A stretch of DNA of 48,248 nt. It comes from Paracoccaceae bacterium (GTDB lineage: Bacteria; Pseudomonadota; Alphaproteobacteria; Rhodobacterales; Rhodobacteraceae). This document shows positions 8,543 to 15,912 of the stretch, one piece after another (positions within the stretch are counted from its first letter, which is position 1; the number at the start of each line of letters is the position of its first letter). The notes under the pieces were generated by a model. The model worked only from the letters and a program-made list of their open reading frames with translations. It searched no databases and had not been told where the DNA came from. The stretch lies in contig WTAL01000029.1 of the NCBI GenBank assembly GCA_013139635.1, positions 1 through 48,248 on the forward strand, in the 5' to 3' direction. The position numbers and the translations under genes were made by a program.

Positions 8543-8914
8543 CTACCCCGTGCTCCAGGCCCGTGGCTGCTTCATACCCGCCATCTTCACCACCTGCCGC
8601 ACATAGCCAAAAGGAAACAGCTCCAGCATCCGCACTTTGGCCTCGTGCTTACTCATCCCAAGGCCATTTTGCGCCAGCTTCAGCACATGGCGCACATCCA
8701 CGGCCACGCGGTGGTCCGCATAGGAGTCCCGCACAAAATCAATGATTTCCCAGTGGTCAGGCGTCAGCTCTATCCCGTCAACACCCGCCAAGTGCTCGGC
8801 AAAGTCGCGCGCCCAAAGGTCGGGGTTGGTAATATACCCCGCCTCGTCCACTTCTACAGTCCCGCTGGGCAATGCCAGCTCGGAGATCTTATCCGGCAAC
8901 GTTCTCATGAGCAC
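8543..8914 (-). CDS. DsrC/TusE-like sulfur-relay family protein lacking the cysteines
   Basis: The sequence has the DsrC/TusE fold hallmarks: DEAGYITNPDLWARDFAEHLA, then LTPDHWEIIDFVRD and the C-terminal arm GYVRQVVKMAGMKQPRAW. DsrC and TusE carry persulfide sulfur on a C-terminal Cys, with a second Cys in KQAC. Here both positions are non-Cys (RQVV and RAWSTG) and the protein has no cysteine at all, so classical sulfur transfer is impossible. A GTG at 8914 has AAGGA at good spacing; an ATG two codons later (8908) is the alternative start. A regulatory or structural role is an inference. Confidence 0.8.
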   Translation of the reverse strand: MLMRTLPDKISELALPSGTVEVDEAGYITNPDLWARDFAEHLAGVDGIELTPDHWEIIDFVRDSYADHRVAVDVRHVLKLAQNGLGMSKHEAKVRMLELFPFGYVRQVVKMAGMKQPRAWSTG

Positions 8915-9001
8915 AGTCTTCCTTTTTCAGTCCAAACAATGCGCACCCCTTTTCAGGCAATCATGGCGGCAAACCCGCCGCCATTCAATGCGACCTTTCG
9001 C

Positions 9002-9265
9002 CTACATGCCCAGCGCGTCTTTATACATCTCCAGCACAGCTTCCTCTTCAGAAATCTCCTGCGGGTCTTTCTTGCGTAGCGCTACGATCTTGCGCAAAAT
9101 CTTAGTGTCATAGCCACGAGATTTCGCCTCCGCCATCACTTCTTTCTGATGGTCGGCAATGTCTTTTTTCTCAATCTCCAGCCGCTCATAGCGCTCAACA
9201 AAAGCGCGCAGCTCGCTGGATGTCACCCGGTATTGGCTCTGCTGAACCTCGTCATTCTCTTCCAT
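9002..9265 (-). CDS. gapR: GapR family DNA-binding protein (DUF2312), 87 aa
   Basis: The small, highly charged helical protein contains [20 protein letters not shown] followed by [20 protein letters not shown] and the acidic tail [13 protein letters not shown]. This matches the alphaproteobacterial DUF2312 family. Caulobacter GapR is a nucleoid protein that clamps overtwisted DNA ahead of replication and transcription and stimulates topoisomerases. AGGAG lies eight bases before the ATG at 9265; a GTG one codon earlier is a weaker start. Confidence 0.88.
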   Translation of the reverse strand: MEENDEVQQSQYRVTSSELRAFVERYERLEIEKKDIADHQKEVMAEAKSRGYDTKILRKIVALRKKDPQEISEEEAVLEMYKDALGM

Positions 9266-9373
9266 CACTCATCTCCTGCACCTGTTGGATTTCGAGTGCG
9301 GACCCTAGCCCGAAGCACCAAAAGGAGCAAGGCCAAGCTTGCCAAAAGCCCCGCGCGCGCCTACATAGCCAGC

Positions 9374-9601
9374 ATGGAAAATATCTTTACCTATATGGTT
9401 TACGCAGGCGCGGTTTTGGCCGTGCTCGGCCTCCTCGGCCTTGGCTACTCTGTGCGCATGGCGCTCAAGCTCAAAAAAGACGCCCCCGAAGGCCAAGAGG
9501 CCAAAGACCGAATGCAGCTTTTGGTCGCCGTTAACACCGCAGGCCTCGGCACCGGCTTTATCGGCCTAGCACTTGTCGCCGTGGGCGTTCTGGTTTCATG
9601 A
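9374..9601 (+). CDS. Small two-helix membrane protein, 75 aa
   Basis: The protein has two hydrophobic helices (YMVYAGAVLAVLGLLGLGY and TAGLGTGFIGLALVAVGVLV) separated by a charged loop with KLKKDAPEGQEAKDR. It has no recognised family. Its stop overlaps the start of the DJ-1/PfpI gene in an ATGA arrangement, which supports translation and cotranscription with that gene. The ATG at 9374 is the first that gives only the membrane protein; a longer open frame upstream has no convincing content. Confidence 0.6.
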   Translation: MENIFTYMVYAGAVLAVLGLLGLGYSVRMALKLKKDAPEGQEAKDRMQLLVAVNTAGLGTGFIGLALVAVGVLVS

Positions 9602-10356
9602 AAGTCCTCATCGCCACCTCAACACAGGGTTTTGACCCGTCAGAGGTGGCCATTCCGTGGAAAATCCTCTCCCAAGCGGGCGTTGATGTCCACTTCGCCA
9701 CCGATACCGGCCAGCAAGCCAGCCCCGACCCGATCATGCTTACCGGCGAGGGCCTTGGCCCTTTTAAGCGCGCCCTGATTGCCCGAAAAGATGCGCAAGA
9801 CGCCTGCGCTGAGCTGCAAAACGACCCGCTTTTTCAAGCGCCAACGGATTACAGCGCCATTGTCCCCGATGATTTTGACGGCCTCCTCCTGCCCGGCGGC
9901 CACGCCAAAGAGGTAAAGCCCTTCCTCGAATCAAAAATCCTGCAAGCCGCGATTGTGGCTTTTTTCAAAGCCGGAAAACCCGTGGCTGCCATCTGCCACG
10001 GCACCATCGCCGCCGCCCGTGCCATTGATCCCGAAACCGGAAAGTCCATTCTGCATGGCCACCGCACAACCGCGCTTTTAAAGCGGCAAGAGCTTACCGG
10101 CTACAACATGACCAAGCGCTGGATGGGCGATTATTACCTCACCTATCCCGTCACGGTCGAAGACGAAGTCACCGCCGCGCTCAAAACCCCCGAAGACTTC
10201 ATCCAAGGCCCCCTGCCCGTGTTGCGAGACTCTCCTGAGCACATGTCACGGGGCTTTACCCTGCAAGACAGAAACTACCTTTCGGCCCGTTGGCCCGGTG
10301 ACGCATATAATCTAGCCAATGATTTTTTGAAAATGCTGAGAGAAGCCACCGCCTAA
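9598..10356 (+). CDS. DJ-1/PfpI family protein, 252 aa
   Basis: The nucleophile elbow is seen in PVAAICHGTIAAARA (Cys in AICHG), with the preceding acid region DGLLLPGGHAKEVKPF. The length and insertions match the Hsp31/glyoxalase III-like branch of the class I glutamine-amidotransferase-like superfamily rather than the short DJ-1 core. Likely activities are methylglyoxal detoxification or protein deglycation, but the substrate is not shown by sequence. It overlaps its upstream neighbour by four bases and the convergent hydrolase gene by four bases. Confidence 0.8.
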   Translation: MKVLIATSTQGFDPSEVAIPWKILSQAGVDVHFATDTGQQASPDPIMLTGEGLGPFKRALIARKDAQDACAELQNDPLFQAPTDYSAIVPDDFDGLLLPGGHAKEVKPFLESKILQAAIVAFFKAGKPVAAICHGTIAAARAIDPETGKSILHGHRTTALLKRQELTGYNMTKRWMGDYYLTYPVTVEDEVTAALKTPEDFIQGPLPVLRDSPEHMSRGFTLQDRNYLSARWPGDAYNLANDFLKMLREATA

Positions 10357-11099
10357 CGCGGTAGCGCTGCCAGCGTTGCGCCGATCAGCGCCAAACACTC
10401 CGGCGTTGAAAAACTATGATCAGCCCCCTTCATCAAGGTCAGACGGATATCCGCCCCCGTCGCGTGCTCAACAATGCGCAACGGCACTGAGCGCTTCACC
10501 GAAGCATCTGCCGTGCCTTGCAAAAGCCGCACAGGGAAAGGTAGCGATAATGGGCTGTTCAGCACCAGCTGCTTGCGTCCGTCCTCAATAAGGTGGCGGG
10601 TAAAAACATAAGGGCTATCGGCATATTCCGAAGGCAATTCAATTTGCCCCTGCTTCATCAGCGTTGCACGCTGCGCCTCACTCAGCCCCGCCCAAATCGA
10701 GTCCTCTGTAAAATCAGGCGCGGCGGCAATGCCGATAAGCGCCTGAAATCGCTCAGGCATCTCTCGCGCCAGCAAAAACGCGACCCAGCCACCCATCGAT
10801 GATCCGATGATCACCTGCGGGCCATATGTCAACGCTGAGACGATCTCCATCGCGTCCTGCGCCCAATCACCTATACAACCCTCGGTAAACTCACCGCTAC
10901 TTTGCCCGTGGCCCGAATAATCAAACCGCAGAAAGGCGCGGCCTTGATTTTCGGCCATTTCCTGCAAGAAAACCGCCTTACTGCCCTCCATGTCAGACTT
11001 AAACCCACCTAGAAATACAACTCCCGGTTTTTCACCCTCAACCCGGTGATACGCCAACCGCCGCCCGCTCGGGGCATCAAAAAACTTGCAATTTGGCAT
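10353..11099 (-). CDS. Alpha/beta hydrolase, 248 aa
   Basis: The nucleophile is the Ser of GSSMGGW at about residue 98, with Asp in LLQGTADASV and His in GADHSFS completing a plausible triad. FLGGFKSDMEGSKA forms the oxyanion region and FDYSGHGQSSGEF is a conserved strand. The layout resembles the ABHD10-like serine esterases. The ATG is preceded by AGGAT. The gene is convergent with and overlaps the PfpI gene by four bases. Confidence 0.85.
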   Translation of the reverse strand: MPNCKFFDAPSGRRLAYHRVEGEKPGVVFLGGFKSDMEGSKAVFLQEMAENQGRAFLRFDYSGHGQSSGEFTEGCIGDWAQDAMEIVSALTYGPQVIIGSSMGGWVAFLLAREMPERFQALIGIAAAPDFTEDSIWAGLSEAQRATLMKQGQIELPSEYADSPYVFTRHLIEDGRKQLVLNSPLSLPFPVRLLQGTADASVKRSVPLRIVEHATGADIRLTLMKGADHSFSTPECLALIGATLAALPR

Positions 11100-11186
11100 T
11101 TTTATCCTATCTTAAGAAGAGGTGATTTTGCACCGTCGGCCCCAACATGCCGAAGAACCATATAAAAGAAAACGGATATTTACGAT

Positions 11187-12584
11187 ATGGCCCGTATTTT
11201 TGCCCTCCTCCTGATTCTCCTGCCCGGCTTGGCGCAGGCCGTTGAGCGCGCGCTGATTGTCGGAAATGACGATTACGACACCCTGCCTAGCTTGCTCAAA
11301 GCCCAAGAAGACGCCGATGGCTACACTGAGCTTCTCACCCGCAGGGGTTTTGAGGTCACAACCGTATACAACGCGCCGATGGCCCAAATGCGCCGCCAAC
11401 TGGCCGGATTTTATGAGACCATTGAACCCGGTGATACCGTCGCTTTTATTTATTCCGGCCATGGCTGGTCTGATGGCTCGCTGAATTATCTTGTGCCAAC
11501 CGATGCCGAAATCACCGCCAGTGCGGCGGTAGCCGTTGAGATGAGCATCCCGCTTAAAAACGGCGTAAACGGCATTTTGGATAACATCGCGGCGCGGCAA
11601 GCGCACCTGACCATTGCCGTGGTGGATGCCTGCCGCAACAATCCGTTTGGCGGCAATCTGAGCCGCGCCGTGGGCGTGACCCGAGGCCTCGCGCCCGTGG
11701 AACCCGCCCAAGGCACTTTTTTGATTTACTCTGCGGGCGCTGGCCAAGCCGCGCTTGACCGTTTGGGCGACGCCGATACGCAGGAATTTTCAGTGTTCAC
11801 GCGGTTTTTCCTGCGCAATCTTGATGAAACAGGCGACCTTCGCCAAGCCACCATTCAAACGCGCAACCAAGTACAGCAAGCCGCCAATATTATCGGGGCA
11901 GACCAACGCCCGGCCTATTATGACGAGCTTTCCGGCACCTCCTGCCTGTTTGGCGATTGCGATAGCGCCCGTGATGATGGCCAGATCAAAGGTGTGATTG
12001 AGGAATGGGCTTTTGTACAGAATTCCAAAAGCCGTGTGGTTCTAAATGCGTTTATCAACAAATGGGGTGGGGAGCCGCTTTATGTGGCCTTGGCGCAAGA
12101 AATACTGGAGAGCCTCCCCGTAATCCAAGCCAGCAACGACACGCAAACCGCTTTTGTGGTGCCCGAGCGCACCACGGCCCCCGTGCCTGACACGTCAGCG
12201 CAGGAAACCCGCGCCCTTAATTTCACCCGCCTCAATATTCGCTATTGGTCGCAAAATGCGCCCAATATCCAAGCTGGCGTATCTGCCTTTTACGCAGATC
12301 AAATCACCTTTTACGGCAAAGACTGGACGCAAGAACAAGTGATGACTGATAAAGCAGGCTTTATCGAGCGGTGGCCCGTGCGCGCCTATGATATCGACGA
12401 AGACAGCACTCGCGTGAGCTGCCAAGGCGATATCTGCTCTATTGAAGCTAAAATCGTATTTTTCGCTTATGCGCAATCACGGGCGGCCACCTCTCGCGGG
12501 CTGGCGCAATTCTCTTATGTGATTGATTTAAGCGGCGAGCCAAAAATAACATCCGAAACCAGCTCCGTTCTGGAGCGCTATTAA
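11187..12584 (+). CDS. Secreted caspase-like (peptidase C14) protein, 465 aa
   Basis: An N-terminal signal peptide (IFALLLILLPGLAQA) is followed by a p20-type caspase domain: RALIVGNDDYD, catalytic His in FIYSGHGWSDG and catalytic Cys in VVDACRNNPFGG. The C-terminal part (from about residue 345) resembles an NTF2/SnoaL-like fold, with repeated aromatic strands such as NIQAGVSAFYADQITFYG. Bacterial metacaspase-like enzymes cleave after Lys, Arg or Asp; the target is unknown, and export predicts a periplasmic role. It diverges from the alpha/beta hydrolase gene with an 87-bp gap. Confidence 0.85.
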   Translation: MARIFALLLILLPGLAQAVERALIVGNDDYDTLPSLLKAQEDADGYTELLTRRGFEVTTVYNAPMAQMRRQLAGFYETIEPGDTVAFIYSGHGWSDGSLNYLVPTDAEITASAAVAVEMSIPLKNGVNGILDNIAARQAHLTIAVVDACRNNPFGGNLSRAVGVTRGLAPVEPAQGTFLIYSAGAGQAALDRLGDADTQEFSVFTRFFLRNLDETGDLRQATIQTRNQVQQAANIIGADQRPAYYDELSGTSCLFGDCDSARDDGQIKGVIEEWAFVQNSKSRVVLNAFINKWGGEPLYVALAQEILESLPVIQASNDTQTAFVVPERTTAPVPDTSAQETRALNFTRLNIRYWSQNAPNIQAGVSAFYADQITFYGKDWTQEQVMTDKAGFIERWPVRAYDIDEDSTRVSCQGDICSIEAKIVFFAYAQSRAATSRGLAQFSYVIDLSGEPKITSETSSVLERY

Positions 12585-12654
12585 GCTTTTCCTGACAAAC
12601 GCCTGACCTTCGGTGTCAGATAATTGTTGCTAAGTAAGTGGTAACAAACCACTG

Positions 12655-12719
12655 CACGGCGGCACCCCCTTCAAGCCATGCCGCTTTTTGGTTTTCCAAA
12701 AGCTAATAAGCGGCATGGC
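12655..12719 (+). promoter_or_regulatory. thrS leader with mutually exclusive hairpins
   Basis: Three segments can pair in two ways. Segment A (GCGGCA, 12659-12664) pairs with TGCCGC (12679-12684), followed by five T at 12685-12689, which resembles a weak terminator. Segment B (12675-12686) instead pairs perfectly over 12 bases with segment C (12708-12719), with an inner TTTTGG/CCAAAA stem. This is the geometry of an attenuator. A weak TTGACA promoter lies downstream at 12735, so whether the structure is in the thrS transcript depends on the true start site. Confidence 0.4.
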
Positions 12720-12734
12720 CTGAACTTCGTGTTC

Positions 12735-12763
12735 TTGACAATCCTTCTTTATGCGCCCATTTA
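12735..12763 (+). promoter_or_regulatory. Possible thrS promoter
   Basis: A consensus -35 TTGACA (12735-12740) is followed after 17 bases by CATTTA, a weak -10. A start near 12770 would give a leader of about 50 nt before the thrS ATG at 12820. Confidence 0.4.
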
Positions 12764-12819
12764 GGCCACTCCAAGTAACCGGGCGTTTCGTAGGCGCCAA
12801 ACTTCAAAGGAGTGCCAAT

Positions 12820-14766
12820 ATGGCCGAAGTTTCCCTGACCCTCCCTGATGGTGCTGTGCGCCAATACCCTGCCGGAATTACCGGCGCAGAGGTGGCATCC
12901 GACATTTCAAAAAGCCTCGGCAAAGCCGCGATTGCCTGTGCGATTAACGGCGCGTTTTCTGATCTTACGATTCCGATTGAGGCCGATTCCGATTTCGCGA
13001 TTTACACCAGCAAAGACGAAAAGCAAGCGCTTGAGCTTTTCCGCCACGATGCCGCCCACATCATGGCCCGCGCCGTGCAAGAGCTGTGGCCAGACGTAAA
13101 AGTCACCATCGGCCCCGTTATTAAAAACGGCTGGTATTATGATTTTGATCGCGATGAGCCGTTTCATGAGGACGACCTTAAGGCGATTGAAAAGAAAATG
13201 CGCGAGATCATTAACAAGCGTGAGCCCGTGCGCACCGAAGTATGGGAGCGTGACCGCGCCATCCAGTTTTATAAAGACAATAACGAGCCTTATAAGGTTG
13301 AGCTTATTGAAGGCATTCCCGGCGATGAAGACCTGCGCATGTATTGGCACGGAGACTGGCAAGACCTGTGCCGTGGGCCACATTTGGCGCATACTGGCCA
13401 AGTGCCGGGCGACTCATTTAAGCTGATGTCAGTGGCGGGCGCTTACTGGCGCGGCGATAGTAACAACAAAATGCTCCAGCGCATTTACGGCGTGGGCTTT
13501 CGCAATAAAGCCGACCTGAAGGCGCATTTGTTTATGCTGGAGGAGGCCGAAAAGCGCGACCACCGCCGGCTTGGCAAAGAAATGGACCTGTTCCATTTGC
13601 AAGAAGAAGCCCCCGGCATGGTATTTTGGCACCCCAACGGCTGGGAGCTTTACCGCATTCTGCAAGACTACATGCGCCGCCGCCAGCGCGACGATGGCTA
13701 CCTCGAAATCAACACCCCGATGGTGGTGGATCGCAAGCTCTGGGAGGCCTCAGGCCACTGGGAAAAATACCGCGAAAACATGTTTACCACCGAGATTGAC
13801 GACCAGCACGCCAACGACAAGCGCACGAACGCGCTAAAGCCGATGAACTGCCCGTGCCATGTGCAGGTGTATAATCAGGGGCTGAAAAGCTATCGTGATT
13901 TGCCGCTACGGCTGGCCGAGTTTGGCTCTTGCCATCGCTATGAAAGCTCGGGCTCTATGCACGGGCTGATGCGGGTGCGCGGCTTCACGCAAGATGACGC
14001 GCATATTTTCTGCACTGAAGAGCAGATTGCCAGCGAGACCGAGAAGTTCATCAAGTTGCTGACGCGAGTTTATGAAGATCTCGGCTTTGCCGATTTCAAA
14101 ATCATGTTCTCCACCCGCCCCGAAGTGCGGGCTGGCTCTGACGAGGTTTGGGACCAAGCCGAAGCCGCGCTGGAAAACGCGATTAAGGCGCTGGGCCACC
14201 CCTATGAGGTCGACCCCGGCGAAGGCGCGTTTTACGGGCCAAAGCTTGACTTTAAGCTGACTGACGCCATTGGCCGTGAATGGCAGCTCGGCACCTTGCA
14301 GGCCGATTTTGTGCTGCCCGAGCGGCTAGACGCTGAATATATCGGCGAGGATGGCCAAAAGCATACGCCGGTGATGCTGCACCGCGCGACGCTGGGGAGC
14401 TTCGAGCGCTTCCTGGGGATTCTCATTGAGAACTACGCGGGCAAATTCCCGCTCTGGCTGGCCCCACGGCAAATTGTGGTGGCGGCGATTGTGTCAGATG
14501 CTGACGAGTGGGTGCATGAAGTTGTGGCGCGATTGCGGGCTAAAGGCCTGCGGGCTGAGGCGGATGTTCGCAATGAAAAGATCAATTACAAGGTACGCGA
14601 GCACTCGCTTGGCAAAGTGCCGGTGATCTTGGCTGTGGGCATGCGCGAGGTTGAGGAACACACGGTTTCTATGCGTCGCCTTGGCGAGAAAGGCTCGAAA
14701 GTGCTGGGCATTGATGAGGCCGTGGAAGCCTTGGTGACGGAAGCCACACCGCCGGATATGAAATAA
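12820..14766 (+). CDS. thrS: Threonyl-tRNA synthetase, 648 aa
   Basis: The enzyme joins threonine to tRNA-Thr. Domains in order are an N-terminal TGS domain (about 1-62), the editing domain with HxxxH ([11 protein letters not shown]) that removes mischarged Ser, the class II core with Zn-binding Cys in [10 protein letters not shown], motif 2 [13 protein letters not shown], motif 3 [13 protein letters not shown], and the anticodon-binding domain from about residue 540. Length is normal. The start at 12820 is set by AAAGGAG six bases upstream and by homology [11 protein letters not shown]; a longer open frame upstream has no support. A strong terminator follows at 14804. Confidence 0.97.
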   Translation: MAEVSLTLPDGAVRQYPAGITGAEVASDISKSLGKAAIACAINGAFSDLTIPIEADSDFAIYTSKDEKQALELFRHDAAHIMARAVQELWPDVKVTIGPVIKNGWYYDFDRDEPFHEDDLKAIEKKMREIINKREPVRTEVWERDRAIQFYKDNNEPYKVELIEGIPGDEDLRMYWHGDWQDLCRGPHLAHTGQVPGDSFKLMSVAGAYWRGDSNNKMLQRIYGVGFRNKADLKAHLFMLEEAEKRDHRRLGKEMDLFHLQEEAPGMVFWHPNGWELYRILQDYMRRRQRDDGYLEINTPMVVDRKLWEASGHWEKYRENMFTTEIDDQHANDKRTNALKPMNCPCHVQVYNQGLKSYRDLPLRLAEFGSCHRYESSGSMHGLMRVRGFTQDDAHIFCTEEQIASETEKFIKLLTRVYEDLGFADFKIMFSTRPEVRAGSDEVWDQAEAALENAIKALGHPYEVDPGEGAFYGPKLDFKLTDAIGREWQLGTLQADFVLPERLDAEYIGEDGQKHTPVMLHRATLGSFERFLGILIENYAGKFPLWLAPRQIVVAAIVSDADEWVHEVVARLRAKGLRAEADVRNEKINYKVREHSLGKVPVILAVGMREVEEHTVSMRRLGEKGSKVLGIDEAVEALVTEATPPDMK

Positions 14767-14790
14767 AAAAGCCCCGCCGAATGGCGAGGC
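14765..14790 (-). terminator. Minus-strand terminator of the Ala-rich gene
   Basis: On the minus strand GCCTCGCC, a short ATTC loop and GGCGGGGC (with one G-U pair) are followed by six T. This would end transcripts from the gene at 14831-15826. Confidence 0.75.
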
Positions 14791-14803
14791 TTAAGACCTT
14801 AAG

Positions 14804-14829
14804 GGGGCGCTGTGAGGCGCCCCTTTTTT
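14804..14829 (+). terminator. Intrinsic terminator of thrS
   Basis: GGGGCGC (14804-14810) pairs perfectly with GCGCCCC (14817-14823), followed by six T. It starts 37 bases after the thrS stop codon. Confidence 0.9.
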
Positions 14830-14830
14830 A

Positions 14831-15826
14831 TTAGTTACACTCGATCAGCTCGCCACCGGCGCGCATCGGGATTTCCATCAATTCACACAAGCGCTTGTCA
14901 GCGTCGCTCATGGTGTTTTCCATGGCGGCGGCCTCGGCAGCAGCAGCTTCGTCGGCGGCAACAGCCTCAGCAGCGGCTACATCCGCAGCAGCTTGTGCGG
15001 CGGCTTCAGCTTCGGCGGCAACCACGGCCTCGGCAGCAGCAGCTTCATCGGCAGCAGCTTGTGCGGCGGCCTCGGCTTCAGCGGCAGCAGCAGCCTCTGC
15101 GGCGGCGGCTTCATCGGCGGCAGCCTGTGCAGCGGCTTCGGCTTCAGCAGCAACAGCCGCTTCGGCAGCAGCGGCTTCATCCGCAGCAGCTTGTGCAGCG
15201 GCTTCGGCTTCATCGGCGGCGGCCTGCGCGGCGGCGGCGGCTTCATCGGCAGCAGCTTGGTCCGCAGCTTCGGCGGCAAGTGCTTCGGCAACAGCTTGGG
15301 TTTCGGCATCAGCGGTTGCAGCGGCGTTGGCCAAGGCGGCTTCGGCAGCGGCAGTTTGCTCATCTAGCATGGCTTGGGCAGCGGCTTCAGCGGCGGTTGC
15401 TTCAGCGGCTATGGCGGCTTCAGCATCCATAGCGGCTTGGGCAACAGCGGCTTCAGCAGCGGCGGCTTGCTCATTTAGCATGGCCTGTGCGGCCTCGGCA
15501 GCAATCGCGGCCTCGGCATCCATAGCAGCTTGGGCAAGGGCGGCCTCGGCGGCCATAGCGGCCTCATCAAGTGCGGCCTGCACGGCAGTCGCTTCTTCGG
15601 CGGCGGCAGCTTCCATCGCGGCTTGCTCAGCTTCGGCGGCTGCTTCAGCGGCTTTGGCATCAGCCATCGCTTGCGCTTCGGCCTCGGCTTGGGCCTCGGC
15701 CATAGCAACCTCTTGCTGCTTGCCGTCGAAATATTTGTATCCACCAAAGGCAGCTGCAGCAGCCACGACAATGACCAAGATCATCTTCATCCCGCCACCG
15801 CTTTTTACTTCGTTTTCATCGCTCAT
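14831..15826 (-). CDS. Ala/Glu-rich membrane-anchored coiled-coil repeat protein, 331 aa
   Basis: After a short polar N-terminus there is one membrane helix (MILVIVVAAAAAFGGYKYF, about residues 15-33), then roughly 260 residues made almost only of Ala, Glu, Gln and Asp. The stretch contains near-exact 22-residue repeats built on EAEAAAQAAADEAAAAEA, and ends in an ordered cap with two Cys (RLCELMEIP and LIECN). The layout suggests a rod projecting from the inner membrane into the periplasm, with the C-terminal cap possibly disulfide-linked. No family is recognised. The repeats give a 66-bp period in DNA and a long false open frame on the plus strand. Repeat number may vary between strains. Confidence 0.75.
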   Translation of the reverse strand: MSDENEVKSGGGMKMILVIVVAAAAAFGGYKYFDGKQQEVAMAEAQAEAEAQAMADAKAAEAAAEAEQAAMEAAAAEEATAVQAALDEAAMAAEAALAQAAMDAEAAIAAEAAQAMLNEQAAAAEAAVAQAAMDAEAAIAAEATAAEAAAQAMLDEQTAAAEAALANAAATADAETQAVAEALAAEAADQAAADEAAAAAQAAADEAEAAAQAAADEAAAAEAAVAAEAEAAAQAAADEAAAAEAAAAAEAEAAAQAAADEAAAAEAVVAAEAEAAAQAAADVAAAEAVAADEAAAAEAAAMENTMSDADKRLCELMEIPMRAGGELIECN

Positions 15827-15912
15827 AATACGTCCCTTTTCGAATTGCCCTGCGGCTTAGCTTAACCAATGTTACCGGATTTATTGGCGTTTATTTACCA
15901 AAATGCAAGGCT

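Noticed and set aside
8369-9113. Plus-strand frames opposite the dsrC-like and gapR genes
   Set aside because: They are opposite two genes with clear family motifs and lack ribosome sites.
12640-12706. A 22-codon leader peptide upstream of thrS starting at GTG
   Set aside because: It has no ribosome site and only two Thr codons, so a classical Thr-attenuation peptide is unsupported.
14895-15860. A long Ala/Ser-rich plus-strand open frame
   Set aside because: It is the shadow of the Ala/Glu-rich gene on the opposite strand; the repeats keep several frames open.
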